This document shows, one piece after another, positions 16,231 to 29,300 of a DNA stretch of 64,000 nt (positions within the stretch are counted from its first letter, which is position 1; the number at the start of each line of letters is the position of its first letter). Made by a program: the position numbers and the translations under genes. The notes beneath the pieces were generated by a model. The model had not been told where the DNA came from, made no database searches, and was given only the letters and a program-made list of their open reading frames with translations. The DNA comes from Alligator mississippiensis (Eukaryota; Chordata; Crocodylia; Alligatoridae), in NCBI RefSeq assembly GCF_030867095.1, contig NC_081824.1, positions 169,826,933 through 169,890,932 of the forward strand, read 5' to 3'.

Positions 16231-18628
16231 AAAAGGCATTACCACTATAGAAAACGTTTTGTACAGAGACATTACTTTTAGGGCACTTTATAAACACAGG
16301 CTCCTAGTGCTGCTCCTGCTAAGGTCAATGGGGGCCTTGCCTCTGTTTTCAGGATATGGTTCTGGTTGCATCTGGTATCCAGGTCATGGGGCACCCCCAG
16401 CCCTGAGGGGTTTCCAGTTGGAGAGATGGAAGCTGACTGTCAAAGTCCTAGATATCCCTGTTAGAGATCAGAAACGTGGGAGTGGGCCAGGGGCTAGCAT
16501 CCTGCTGCTTGGCACTTGTGGGCTTTGCTGAAATGATGGCTTCTCATGGCAGATGTGGAGGGAAGGCTGGTGTGTCAAGGTAGGGGATTGTTTTGGGCAA
16601 GAGGTGAAAGGGGGAGAACAAAATAGGTGAGTCAAGCAAAAGGGTGTGGAAAGGACTGGACATTGTGAATGGAGCACTGTTCGCCCAGGAGATATTAGGC
16701 ACACAAGAGATGCTCAGTGTCTCCACATAGTGTGTTAAGGAGCCCAGGCCATCAGAGCAATAACATTGCCTCCCAGCCCTGTGCTCTGGGCTTAGTCTCC
16801 ACTGAACAGATATCCATCTCGCCAAACCACAATGGATAATGCAGCCAGAGGCTCAGAAGTGTAATTGGTACTAATGACTAAATTGCCTTGTGCCTTCAGG
16901 GAGGCTTATCCATCAAGGTCAGGGGGATGGTGTTGGCAGGGCAGTGGTAGGGCTCTGGTGGTACTTGCTTCCCTGGCTTGGCTAGTGTGGATAAAGCGCT
17001 TCATTTCTCTCTAGCTGTTCCCTCGGCCTTGCTTAAGCCTTTATGAGCACTGTCTCTGCACTGCTTTCCACCACCCCTCACAGCCTGCCCCAGCTAAGCA
17101 ACAGGGAAACAAGGCTAGAAAGCTTCATTTGCACTCTCCACAGACAGATAATTTACAGGAGAAGGTGAAGGCTGGAACAGTGGGAAGGGCTCTGGAGAAA
17201 GCACTGTCGCTACATCTCAGCCTCTGGGTCAGAACTGGGATACCTTTGGGTTGGGAGCAGGGAGGCAGCTATAGAAGCAAGAGCACTAGCTCTCAAGGGT
17301 GGTGAGGCTCCTGGTAAAATTCCAGGCCAGGATTAAGGGCAGTTAGCAGGACTGTGGAGAACACAAGTCTAGGATATAAAGTGGGGTTAGCTGTCCATCA
17401 GGGTTGAGGTGGATCATCAGAGCTTAGCAGCAGGAATCTTGCTTGTGCTATGCACGTTCAGCCTGGTACTGCTTGTCCCTGCTTCTCAGAGCATTAAATT
17501 AATCCGCCCACTTGTGAAAAAGAAAGCTTGAAATCCAGATTTCAGCCCATTCTGAGGTAGGATGCATGAGCCTCAGTCCTGTCCCTTGGGCCCTTTCAGA
17601 TGCTATGGAAGTGTCTGGCAATGCCCTGCTGTCTCGGGGCAAACATGCAAACCCCATGGGATACTTGTCTTCCTTTCCTGCCTCTTAATTGCCATTTTCC
17701 AGTACCTCTCTGGCTAGCTGAGGCTGCTGGCAGCAGCACTTCACCTGGCAAACCAGGCAGCAACACTTTTCCACCTCCCCCGGCATCAAGCAAAAGTTGC
17801 TCAGTGTGGGGCATGGGCAATGCCAGCACAGGCTAGAGGGAGGGGCTGAATGAAGTAATGAGCTGTGTGCATGCCCTTCTTCCCCCAAGCCAACCCAGTG
17901 CCCCCACTACCCAGTTAAGGCTGGATATTGCCCAGCCCATTACATGTATATTACACTGCTAGCACAACACCTCAAGAATGTATTCAACTATCGCTTATAG
18001 CAGAAGCTGAGAGATGTGGGCAGGCAGCCACCATGAAACGAATAGCTCTACGATCATATGCATTCAGCTCAGAAAAGCAGAAGCGCAGCTCGCCATCTGG
18101 TGCTTTAAGGAACCAGCTCTTATTCTCCATGCAGCTTGGATGGAGGATCTTAAGCGCACATACAAAGCAAAAGCTCTCATGTTACTCCCAAGAGCTCCAA
18201 GCTTAAGGATGAGCTTTTGAAGCCATCCCAAACTACACACACAGTCAGGTTTTGATGGTTTCCCAGCCTTTGGTCCTCCACACTAGTGGATGTTGCATAT
18301 AGAGCACGTGGGAGCCTCTGGGCACAGACAGCTGGAGCAGATACTCCTCAAATTAGAAGCTGAAGGTCTGTCCTACCTACACTTTCAGTGTCCTATGCTA
18401 CCCATGATCGCTTGTAGAGCTGAATGGATTGTTGACAATGAGAATTGTTCATTTGCTGCATTTGCCCTTTGTTCTCGTCAGTTGTCCAGGAGCTGACATT
18501 CTTTCTTATTCACTTGCTCATTTTTTGAAATGGTTGGACGTGTGTGCACTGTCAGAATATCCACTTTGATGGTTCCTTGTTTGTGGTCTGTGCCTGGCCA
18601 CTTATGCTGCTCAGTTTTCTTTCTTGGG
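16231..18628. other. Intergenic DNA, no exon seen
   Basis: No coding exon or clear repeat is recognised. The stretch at 16830-16910 is AT-balanced and low in repeats, and could be a conserved non-coding element, but this is a guess without an alignment. Confidence 0.4.
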
Positions 18629-18653
18629 CCCCCCCCCCCCCCCCCCCCCCCCC
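18629..18653 (+). repeat. Poly-C tract
   Basis: An uninterrupted run of about 25 C. Such tracts are length-unstable and prone to assembly error. Confidence 0.95.
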
Positions 18654-18739
18654 AGCTGGATGACACCATTATAAATAGTGCTATTGTTCTTGCTGTAATG
18701 ATCCACAGATACGGTAGAAGCAAGATTTGGGAGATGAAG

Positions 18740-19115
18740 GAATATCTTTCATTGGACCAAACCTGTACAGTTGGGAGAGAAAGCAGACAAGTTTGAGCCT
18801 TCAAGTATTCTGCAAGTAGCCATGCCTGGATTGTGTATGCTTCTTTCCCAGATCTGTTGAGGGGTGCTTGATGTTCAAAAGCTTGTCTGCTCTCTCTCCC
18901 AACTGTACAGAGCATTCCAGTAAAAGGTAGAGATGTGCCACAGCAGATTTGTGCCCTGGGCAACACCTGGGGCAGCACCATCTGCTGCGCTGCAGATGAC
19001 CTGGCCAGTTGTCAGCTGTGGCAGGAGTTATATTTGTGCCCCTTGCCAAAAGAATTGCCCATGGCTGCTGCCCCATCATCCGCCCTTGGTTATGCTATTG
19101 AAGAAAGGATATTAC
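18740..19115. repeat. Interspersed repeat with inverted arms
   Basis: A 34-base arm at 18763-18796 (ctgtacagttgggagaga onward) recurs inverted at 18875-18910, with a spacer of about 80 bases. The words aatatctttcattggacca (18741-18759) and ggatattacctc (about 19107) belong to a repeat common in reptile genomes; I cannot name its class. Confidence 0.55.
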
Positions 19116-21128
19116 CTCCCCTCACAAATCAGCTTCTCTCACTTCTTTTATAAGCTTGAGGAATGGAAGTCAAGGAGATTTCAAAATGGCTGTCTTGACA
19201 CATCTTCAAGCTGGCCGTGGCACCTGTACGTGTGTGTGTGGTAGTCACGAGCTGTTAGTTTCCTGCCAACCTCTGGCGGGCCACAGGTAGAAAAATTGTG
19301 TGTGTTTGAGAAGGTGAGTCAATACACACTTTATTGTAAAATATATCCATGGCCCTGCTTTCTCCTGCATTTTGCCAGCTCCATCCAAAGCAGAGACTGC
19401 CAAACAAACCTATTATGCTTTGTGCAACTGCCAGAGTGTTAATTTGCAACACATGTTTGGGGACTCATCCATTTCCCATGTTTAACTTATTTTCAGTGCA
19501 TAGCCCTGCTCTCCAGGCAGAGCGCTACACTAATGCTCTAGGCACATCCATTCCCAGCACACATGCAGCCCTGCTGCAGACAGGTCCATCTGAGCTTGCT
19601 GGAAGCTGCACTTGCCCCACTTGGCTGAATCCAGACCTTGTGTTTTGTTTTTTGTTTTTTTTTTCTGACGTTATTAAACTAAAATCTCATTGAATCCAGG
19701 TGTATCATTTAAGGAAAAGTTTTGTATAGTAAGAAAAGAATATCACCTCAACATAAAGTACTAGGTGGCAGGTGATGAATAACATGTTCTGGAGATGTTT
19801 GGGGAGGGGGAGCAACTTTGTGTAGCTGATGCCCTTAGTATACCCTGCAGTGCAAGCTACCAGGAACATCCATGCACCACTTGGGAGGGAGTGAATGCAT
19901 TGATTTGCAAGGACTGCAGAGTGGTGCATCTGACACCTCAAAGCCTGGCTGCTGCCACCAGTGATAACCTCACACTATCCTTTCTGATCTATAAGGCCAT
20001 AACATCAAGCAGCTAAAGGCCCCACTGGCCAGGGGGCTGCAGGCAGCAGAGCCATGGATGTTTGTATCTGTCACCCAGAGCGAGGCACCAGTGGGGATGT
20101 ATCTAACAAACTCTTTTGTGAGCACTGGGAACAGTTTTTACTTTTAACTCTGTCAATATGATCTAGCTCTGTCTGTCTCTCTCTATATATGTACAAACAG
20201 TATATCACAATGTTGCCTTTTTTGTTGGGAATATCAAAGTACAAAGATTGTAAACCAAATCGGTGTAATAAAAGTTTCAGATGATTCACTGACTTGTCTC
20301 TCAGTTGCAAGTGTTTGCATGTCAGAGCCTGTGGGCACTGTCAGGCCACTCCAGTGTTAGTTAAAGGTCAGGGGGTGAACATTGTTTTGACCCTGAACCA
20401 TTCACAAGGCAAAAGGACATTACCATGGCAGGCCTACTGTGGTTCAGACTTCCTGCAGGAGGAATCAAGGGAGCTAGAGAGTCCCATGTGTGACCTCTTT
20501 CCTCTTACTCTCCTCTGGTATCTAGTGGACTGGGCCCAACAAACATTTTCCCTCCAGCCCAGAGGAGTCTGAGTGAGGCAATGTTGCTCTGTGCCTCTTA
20601 CACAGATATCTTGTTTTCACAGGGATATTGCTTCTTTCTTCTTGCTTTGATAGGAAGAATCTCACTCTCATAAGTCAAGAGAAGCAGTTCTGTGTTTGGC
20701 GAGACTGCCTGACACTTTCTCTTCAGTGCTGAGAGAGGTCTGTAAGGTAGAGAGTGCTGGATGAAGTATAGCTTGGATGTTCAAATCCTTCTGGCCTGCA
20801 GATCAGTGCCAAACAACTTCTTGAAAAGGGGTTCCAGGAGAATGGTCATACTACAGTGAGTGTTGTAAAACAAACCTCACCTATTCCCATAGCAATGCCA
20901 GTGAAAATCTAAGGCAGCATAGCACAAGATGTTCCCCCTCCCTTGGTGAATACTGTCAGAGATGCTATTGGACATAATGCTTTAGATTCACCACACTTCT
21001 ACCTTGGGCTGTAGACAGTTTTTATAAAAATAGAGGCCAAACCTCAGCTGGATCAATAACTCAAGAAAAGCTCTTGATCAACTACACACAATTCAACCCC
21101 CCTCTCTCCCCATCCAAACCACTATACA
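19116..21128. other. Intergenic or distal 3' UTR DNA
   Basis: No coding exon is visible. AT-rich sequence at 19630-19760 and 20140-20290 looks like vertebrate 3' UTR ends, with ATTAAA near 19672 and AATAAA at 20267-20272. The remainder shows nothing I can assign. Confidence 0.4.
20267..20272 (+). terminator. Candidate distal poly(A) signal (AATAAA)
   Basis: AATAAA followed by aagtttcagatgattcac in an AT-rich context typical of a 3' UTR end. It lies 17 kb after the TMEM151B stop codon and 2.9 kb before the end of the convergent TCTE1 coding region. It could serve a very long TMEM151B UTR or an unannotated RNA. Confidence 0.3.
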
Positions 21129-21136
21129 CCCTAGAC

Positions 21137-21464
21137 CAGTGGTTTTCAAGCTTTTTTTCTACCAGGACCCATTTGTAAACATCAATGGCCAGTCCTGACC
21201 CACTGCCCCCCTGGCTCCAGGCCTCAACCCACCAGTGTGTGGGGCAAGGGGTAGGTGTGTGGGATGGGGAGACCCAAGCAGCCCCTTGTGGGCTGGAGCT
21301 CTGCCAGCCTGCAAGGGAAAAGGCATGGTTTCCCACATTTTTATCCTTGAAAGGAGAATCCATTTTTAAAGTTTACTGATCCATTTTTTTAAGTTTGTTC
21401 GTGACCCTTTCATATATTCTTGCAACTCCCTTTTGGGTTGTGACCCCCGGGTTGAGAAACGTTG
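21137..21464 (-). mobile_element. Non-autonomous hAT element, family A copy 1
   Basis: Terminal inverted repeats begin CAGTGGTTTTCAA and end TTGAGAAACGTTG, close to the Charlie-type hAT terminus CAGTGGTTCTCAACC. The 8-bp flanks ccctagac (21129-21136) and ccttagac (21465-21472) match at 7 of 8 positions, as expected for a decayed hAT target duplication. The body matches the copies at 31704 and 45059 in reverse orientation. It has no transposase frame. Confidence 0.85.
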
Positions 21465-21472
21465 CCTTAGAC

Positions 21473-23131
21473 CACCCTTCAGGGAAAAGCCTAATGAAGC
21501 AGCATGCCCTGCAGGTAAGGTCTGAAACAGAACTTCTGATGTAGGAAGTGTTCAAAAACAATTCACAGCTGAGGCAGGAGCCTGTCACTTGGATTCATTC
21601 CCCTTAATGATCCTGGCTTGAACACAATACTGGGACTCATTTTGAATCCCGGGTGACATGACAGACAGCAGAACTTGGCTTCAGGCACTTTGAGGGGTTG
21701 AACTTAGAGGCACGTTGCCTCCATGAGGCCACATCAGATCCAGTTCCTACCTTACCATTGACCCGTGAGCCAGGATGATGTCAATCTAACAAAGCATGGA
21801 TAGCTACCCTTGCAAGAATTAGAGTTTTACTCATTTGGAGTGGTTTGTCTACTCCCCAAATTTTTGCACTTTAACTGGAAGCTGTGGATGAAAAATAACC
21901 TTGGGATAAAAACAAAGTGCAGAAACCTGGGTGGTTGCAGGGGCAGATCTGGGCAGGCAGTGGGGCTGCCGTGGTGCAGTTTCATCCCTCTTTGATTTCT
22001 GTTCCACCCAGACTTTAAAACCAAGTGCCTGGGAGGGGCTTTATGAATATAGAGAAGGTATGAGTTGCATATGCAGTCAATTCAGAGTGTACAAATCCCT
22101 CTTGTGTGTGCCCTGATATGGAGAGGGAGTCTAAGCCTTTAGTATCATTATAGATTGGGTCAAACCACATACTCCATATACAATATGCAGCCTTTATGTC
22201 CTATGACAAGTGACTGAGGAGGCTCTCTCCTTTGTTGATATGGGCATTCTTGGGATTGCTTCTCTGTGCTATGTGATGTTCAGTTTTGGAAGGAAATCCA
22301 AAACAGAGGGCAGGCCCTTTACTAGACAAACAGCCCTCTCCCAAAACTGCTAGTTAGACACCACATGTATTCTCCTTTGGGACTGATGGCAGGTGTAGGG
22401 GTGATGGGGGAAGGTAAGGGGAGAACAGCTTTATAAAAACTGGAAAAAATTCAGACGATCAAGCCTATGTGTAGGGTGAGCTGACCTAAAACAGGTGGTT
22501 TCCTATCCTGTTTGCTCCTTCTTGGTCGCTGTGCTCTTATGTAGTGAGCTCTGAGAGTGGCCACCCAGTGCTGGGTGCAGGGTTGTCATCTGCCATCCTG
22601 TTTTCCCCTTGCCGAAAACAACATCGCTCTGCTACAAGGTGGTACAATGTGGGAGACCTGGGTTTGGCAGTGACGTGTCTATTCATTGTATTCAGTCTCA
22701 CTGTAGCAGTGAGCTTCATGGTTTCAAGACAAAGGCTGCTCCAAAGGTCAGCTATAAGACACTCATGCTACCTGCCTTGGCAGGTGAGCATAAAGCAAGG
22801 AAAGCAGATGAACTGAGAAAAATCTGAATGGAGGTGAGTGTGCTGAATGGGAGAGTATGCTTTGGCTGGTGGGAGTTCTCTGGGAACCTAGCCTGGTTGC
22901 AGATATGGAGAAAAGACCAAACCCCAAGCATGCCGGATGAAAGAACCCAATGAGAATCTTCCTTGGGGTCCAAGTGCTAGGTAGGTCCTGTCTGCTGAGA
23001 CCTTTTCTACTTCCTTGATCCCCCTTCCCCACACATAGATACTCATGTTTAGCACCAGCTCCTCAGTGAAAAGAAGCATTTCATTTCAATAGCTGCAGAG
23101 CAAAATAACCATGTATGAAAGACTAATCCAA
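21473..23131. other. Intergenic DNA and TCTE1 3' flank
   Basis: This stretch lies downstream of the TCTE1 stop codon on the minus strand. No canonical minus-strand AATAAA was found close to the stop. Variant CATAAA hexamers (read as tttatg on the plus strand) occur near 22040 and 22193. No exon or repeat is assigned. Confidence 0.4.
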
Positions 23132-23317
23132 CTATGGGAGCTTTTCTTGGGGGGAGTTTGATTGCTGCAGGGTCTTTAGACGGGCTATCTCCTGGTTGGC
23201 CCTCAGGGTCTGGTTAATGAGGTACTCGCTCTCCTGTCCCACCTCTGCCAGGCGTAGGTCAAATTCACTCATGGTTTTGTTATCTGACATTCCTTCCAAC
23301 AGCTGCTTCCCACCATC
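23132..23317 (-). CDS. TCTE1: TCTE1 coding exon 4 (C-terminus)
   Basis: Encodes residues 433-493, starting DGGKQLLEGMSDNKTMSEFD after the acceptor gattctag and ending KLP with TAG at 23134-23132. It completes the last LRR and adds a short charged helical tail. The start matches human exactly (DGGKQLLEGMSDNKT); the last 25 residues diverge. Confidence 0.94.
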   Translation of the reverse strand, partial: DGGKQLLEGMSDNKTMSEFDLRLAEVGQESEYLINQTLRANQEIARLKTLQQSNSPQEKLP

Positions 23318-26300
23318 CTAGAATCAGAAAGGAGGTGGATGAGAAGTGTGGACCAGGAAAGGGGGAGACCTTCAACTAAGAGTCGCTGCTATCTGTTCCC
23401 CATCATCACACTAACTTTCACTGGCATTCCCCTACTGCCTGCAAGTAGGGCAGAAAAGGGCACATGTGTTTCCCTTTCACATCTGGGGAGGCTGTACATT
23501 ACAGTGAATAAAACCTGGGGGAAAGGTCCAGAGTAAGAGCCTACATCTCACAAACTAAGACTTTCACCCAAGACTAAAATATCACTCACAAGGGAACGGC
23601 AGGAAAGGACAGTAACCTTATGCAGTGCACAGTTAGATGATGTTTGCTAATGACTCCCTCCGGGTATCATGTCAGTGGTTTTCAGGCTCATGGCTCCTAA
23701 ATAGCACAGACTGAGATGAAAATCTGAAGGAGCTGTTCTGGCGTGTCCTGTCACCCGTTCACCTGCTCACAGTTGGGTAAAGACAAGTGCCAGCACAATA
23801 AAATGTACTGCTGGAATCCAGAAAATGTCACGAGTTCTATTTTGCTGGCTTTCTCCTCAGTGTACATCCACACTGTTGATGATTATGTAGATACCACAGA
23901 TAGCTTTACACTAGCTAGGCTGGGTCCAGTAGCAGTCTAGCCACAGCAGCATGAAGCTCAGCATAGGCTAATTTACCAAGCCCCTCGGGGGCAACCCTCT
24001 CTAAGCTCAATGTTGCCCTGGCTGGCCTGCTACCAGCACCTGAGCCAGCTGATATACAGACTCATTGCAGACACCATGTCATGGAAGACATATTTGGAGT
24101 GGTAGACCCTCCCATGCAGTGGAAATCCAATTTACTTAAGACACTCAAGCTATGAAGGAAAATGTTGCCAAGATCTCAGGTGTTCAGGTTTTGGAGTCAA
24201 CTCACTTTGGTGGTGTCACCTCCCTCTTCTGCTAACATCATCCCTAGGGAATGGGACCATCACACTTGTTTTTGACTTGTTATATCTCAAACATTTCCAA
24301 CCTGCCCAACTTTTGCTGTTTGGGGTAGCCTGCTGCCATTTAGGCCTCTTTCAAACATGGCAGAAAGTAAGCAAAGAAAGGAAGGTCTCTTGTTGAAATG
24401 AACAGCAATGCAGATGCATATCAGCAGGGTGACTCTGGCATGTCTCTAGTGGCTTGACCAGAGGCTTGGGGGTCAAAACTCTTGGACTGTATCCCCACAT
24501 CTAGGAGTAGAGTGTTATTTAGTGGTTACAGCAGGGGACTGGGAACTAAGACTATGGCCTTTCAGCTCCAGCTCTAGCTCTACTGCTGACTTTCTGGGGA
24601 AACTCAAGTGAACCTCAGCCCCTCTCTGTGCCTCAGTTTCCTCATCTGTAAAATGGAGACAATAAAACAGATCCTGGTCGCTAGGTACTCTGAAGCTGTA
24701 TTCACGGATATCAGTAACATTGCCTTGATATGCTTAGATAGAAGGTACTAAACATTATGATTATTATTTAAAAGTATAAAAAACTCAGCAAAAAAGCCCT
24801 TTGGTCTTTGCTTTGCTACGTTCAAGCTTTTTCATGTTTATGTGATAATAAGAAATGGAACTAATGAGACACTTTCTATCCTCAAAGCTCTTTGAAAACA
24901 CTGGCTAGTAACCAAATCTGACAATCCTGTGAAGCAGGCAGATAGGCACAGCAAATCTTGCTACCTCTGCATTATACCAAGAGGGAAACAGAGGCAGAGA
25001 GAACTTAAAAGGTAGCCTTTTCAAACCTGGCTGTACAACATTGTTACTAAATCAGCTAAACAGAAGAAATCTGATCTTCAGAGATGTGGGGCATTTGCAG
25101 CTTTGAGGGCATGTCTAAACTGTGGTGGTAGAGCTCAGCATCTCCCCGGCCATAAACTCTAGCTGCATGTTCCCACTCCACGTGCATCAAATGCAGAAAT
25201 GAGGTGGAGAGGATGCCCTGTGAGCACTGCTTGGACTGTGCCCCAGAATTAAGTTTTTGCTGTGCTTGTGATGGCACCGTGGGCCACTCCCAGGGTGTTT
25301 CCACTGCCTCATGTCTGTCTGGGGCTGACATGTGGAGTGGGGTGGATGATGGTGCACAAGGCCATAGTAGGGAAACTGAGCACCCTGCTGCTGCAGCATA
25401 GACCTGCTCTTGTTAACATCAGTAGGATTTACACATGCTCAATTTTCAGTTTGGAAAATTGGGGCCCTGAGACACACCAGCCAAAGGGTCAGTACCAGAT
25501 TTGAAAATTCTGGCCCACAGGACTTGGAAAGTTTTGGGAAGACTCCAGTGGCAGTGCTGAGAGTTATGTGAGCTCAGCAACTCAGCCAGTTTTTTAGCTC
25601 TGGTCTGTATCTGGCTGGCTGGGGGAGGTTGTGATGAGAGTGAGACCTTCCCGTTTGTGTACTGCTGAGAGAAGAGCTGCAAGGGGACAGATGTCTCAGC
25701 CAGACTTTCATATGGCACTACCATGCCCATAGCACCTTCCTTTCTAATTTGGAAACCTCTTCCCAGATTGTGTGCAGTAACCATGACACCCGTAGGAAGA
25801 TGTCCTGAATTTTCTGGGGGAAAACACCACCCCCCCAACATCTCTTGATGCCCAAAGCAGGAAATACAGACTCAATGTGAGGGTCACGTAGCACTGCAAG
25901 GAGTTTGAAACAAAGGAATCCCCCCCTTCTTTAGTGATGTTTGCTGTAATCTCTCTGCTGCTAGTAACTTGCAATAAACAAAGCAAAATCACCTTAGATG
26001 TGTGTGACAAAGGGATACATTCAGCTCCCTAGAGAAGGGTAGCAGTTCAGAGGCAGAAGGAGATCTGCATCTGCTTTATATAAAATTACCCAGACAGATG
26101 CACCAAGACGGCACTAGCTGCTGTGACTGGAGCACACAGAAATTATTTCTTTTGCAGGTGCAGAAGCTACTTACCAGTCCTATGTGGTTGCATGAGAGGT
26201 TGATGCTAGTCAGAGCTGTGTTTTGAGCAAGGACTAGAGAGAAAAGTGTCGCTGTGGGCTCTGACAGCTCATTGCCTGCCAGATTGATGGATCTCAGGGA

Positions 26301-29300
26301 GGAATTGCTCAGCAAGGCATGGCCTATGGCTTGCCCTCCCTCATCCTCGATGCAGTTGAGGCGCAAGTTCAAAGATATCAGTGTTGCATTCTTAGCGAGA
26401 GCATGAGCAATCGCCTGGGCACCTGGGGGCCGAATCTGGTTATTGCACAGGGTGAGGATTTCTAGTCTGCTGTGGTTCATCAGTTTGCCAATGGCTCTCG
26501 CTCCTCGGTCCCCAATCAGATTGTGAGAGAAGTCCAGCTCCACCAGGCATGGGTGGTCCAACAAGTTCCGAATCAGCAGCCGGGCCTTGTCATCATCCAC
26601 TTTGCTGCGGGTCAGTTTGAAGACCTGTAGGAGGAAAAGAACATGACACTTTTTTGGCACAGACCCCACTGACATTTCGCATGAGATTTTTACATGTACC
26701 CAAATGAATGAGATTCACACTTCTACCCTCCTTGGAGAGCACTTACTAAATTCACCTTAGCTTACAGTTTAATAGCCACTGTTTGAACTGTAGCCCAAAC
26801 ACAACAAGATACCATCTTTGTGGTACTAGTCTTTTTAAGGGGCTTTATTTATCCCTCACTAAAGGAATTTTGCAGTCTTAAATTTTCCCCAAGATGGGAC
26901 CTCTATGGCTATGGAAGAGATCATTTCATTTAACATACATAGGCAGAAGGCACTTCCTAAAGTCTGCCAAGCCAGAGACAGAGCATGAGCAGTCAGGTAA
27001 GTTTGACTTTGCTCTGTGTGAATATATAGTGGGCCAGAGTCTCTGAATCACTCTGAATCTCAGAATCACTGGGGAGCTGAGGTTTCTGCTGTTACCCAGA
27101 AACACCCTCCATGCTCCCACACTTCCCCTTGATTCCTTCATATCTGTGCTGCTGGAGGCATCCTGCCCTGTTTATTATTTAATCAACATTTTTGATGTTC
27201 ATTTGCTTATAACCCCTCTTCCCCTCCACACCTTAAGGAAAAAAATGCCTCCCTGTCCCCTTTACAATTATCCAAACAGGTGCAATAGGAGTGCTTTCAA
27301 TACCACTCCTCTCAGTGAATGGCAAGGTCATATTAGCTGAGTCCCTGGCCACACAATACCCTAGACAACCCACCCCCAAAAGCAAGTAGCAGGAGATTTA
27401 AGTTTCACTTCAAACAGTCAGTTAGATTGGCACAGCAAAAAGGAAAGCCCTGCAGTCAGCTAACAAAGACAGTTGCTCACGAGCTCAAGGAATCTTCACG
27501 TTGTATCATTCCACTCAGCTCAGTCTGGCTCTGGTGCCACCCTACAGATTCTGTACCTCAGTGGCTTATACTGGGAGTGTCTACACATGCAATTGGTTTG
27601 AAGCATAAACTCTGGTGTTTATTGCACTCGAGTTTACTGATCCCAGGCAGGCTGCTTGAACATGCACCTGGGATCACAGCACATTGAGGCAAGAACAGCC
27701 CCAGCTGGCAGGGGGCCCAACGTGCTGCAGAGGGGCTGGCTGGGGCATGAGGGTGCTCCAGTGAAAAACTCTGCAGCAAGATAGTACTTGTATTTACAAG
27801 TACTACCCTGATGTGGAGTTAATTAGTTTCCTGTGGCCTAATAGAGCCACATGTATAGATGCAAAGATGTTTACTGCAGAGCTAATTAATCTACTCCCCA
27901 GTAAATGACTCATGTAGACATATCTGCTGGATCTTAATTTAGCCATTGGTGTGGCATGAACTACATCTTAAACAGTTTTCTGGGTTTGTGATTTGGGCTA
28001 GGCCTCTACATATTACAGTGAACTGCACTCTACGAATACACCTGGGCATCAGATTTCAAACTTTGCCTAAGGGGGTTAAACTATTTGGCTACTTGAATGA
28101 GGCATTTAGAAACTGCCCATAGACTGGCCAGACTAAGAGTGAGAAGCAAGCAACACTGGTCTTTTAGGCTTTTTCCTACAGTAGTTTTGGCCCTGTTTAA
28201 GCATACACCTTAAAATATGTGTGTGTGTGCATAACAGAGAAAAATCAGCTTGGAGCATGTTACTTTCAAGCTTTGGCACTTCTTAAGACCCTTGGCCAGA
28301 TTAGAACAGTCCTTAGAGGTGAAGTTAAACAGTTTCCATTCAAAGTTCATGCCACAATCCTTCACTCCATAGGACAGATTCAGCTCTTCTAGATGAGGGA
28401 GGGCAACAATGAGCCCCCCTATGTCATAGTGGTGCATGGAGAGTTCATCAATCTCAACATCACTCCCAGAATCAGACAGGTCTTCCTCTTCCTTCTTCTC
28501 ATCCAGCTTCACTGGAGGGAGGAACTGGTCAATCTCCAGCTTCCTGACATAGTCCTTGCAGAGTGGGATAACATCCAGGATCCGATCAGGGTCTGTTACA
28601 TTAGGGACAAAGTATTTGAGGATGTTCTCCAGGTGGCGTTCAAAGAACATCTGCTTCCAGCTGCCCCCATAGCAGGAGACATCACAGACTGTCCAACGCT
28701 CAGTGCAGCACCTCTTCCAGTAGCCTTCATCGCTGATCAGGTTGGCTGTCACAGAGAGGGGAAGGCCTGTGGAGATCCTGTCCAGCACTCTCTTTTTGTG
28801 CTCAGGCAGGAGATGGTTCAAAATAGGTTTCTCTGTGGAGAATAAGGAAGAAAAGCAGACTAATCCAATCCTCCTAGAAATATCATGTTAATTTTTTAAG
28901 CCAGACCTATTAACATTAGTTCTTTACATTTGGCAAACAGTGATTTTATAAAATGATTGGGAATAGCATCTGTTTATTTAGCTCCCCATCTGCGGCCCCC
29001 AAAAGTAGTGAACCACACATATTCTGGGTTCTACATAGAAGTGGCTAGCAATTGTATTTTTCTTGCTACATGGATCTATCATTGTCAATTCTGCTTTTAG
29101 TTACAGAAGTTTAAATCCCAAGTAACACCACAGAGTTACTCTAATCTTACACAGCAAGATTTGGCCTGTTTTGTGAATTTTCCTCTCTCAGATTATAACC
29201 ATTATCAGGGAATATATTTGAACCTGCGTAAGTGCTCTTCATAAAACTTTTGGCTTTGCACCTGGGTTCTTGAGACTGTGGTATTGATAGTTTCCCACTT

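Noticed and set aside
24515-24585. tRNA-like sequence (tagtggttacagcagggg)
   Set aside because: It is the tRNA-derived head of the MIR SINE, followed by the MIR core and tail, not a functional tRNA gene.
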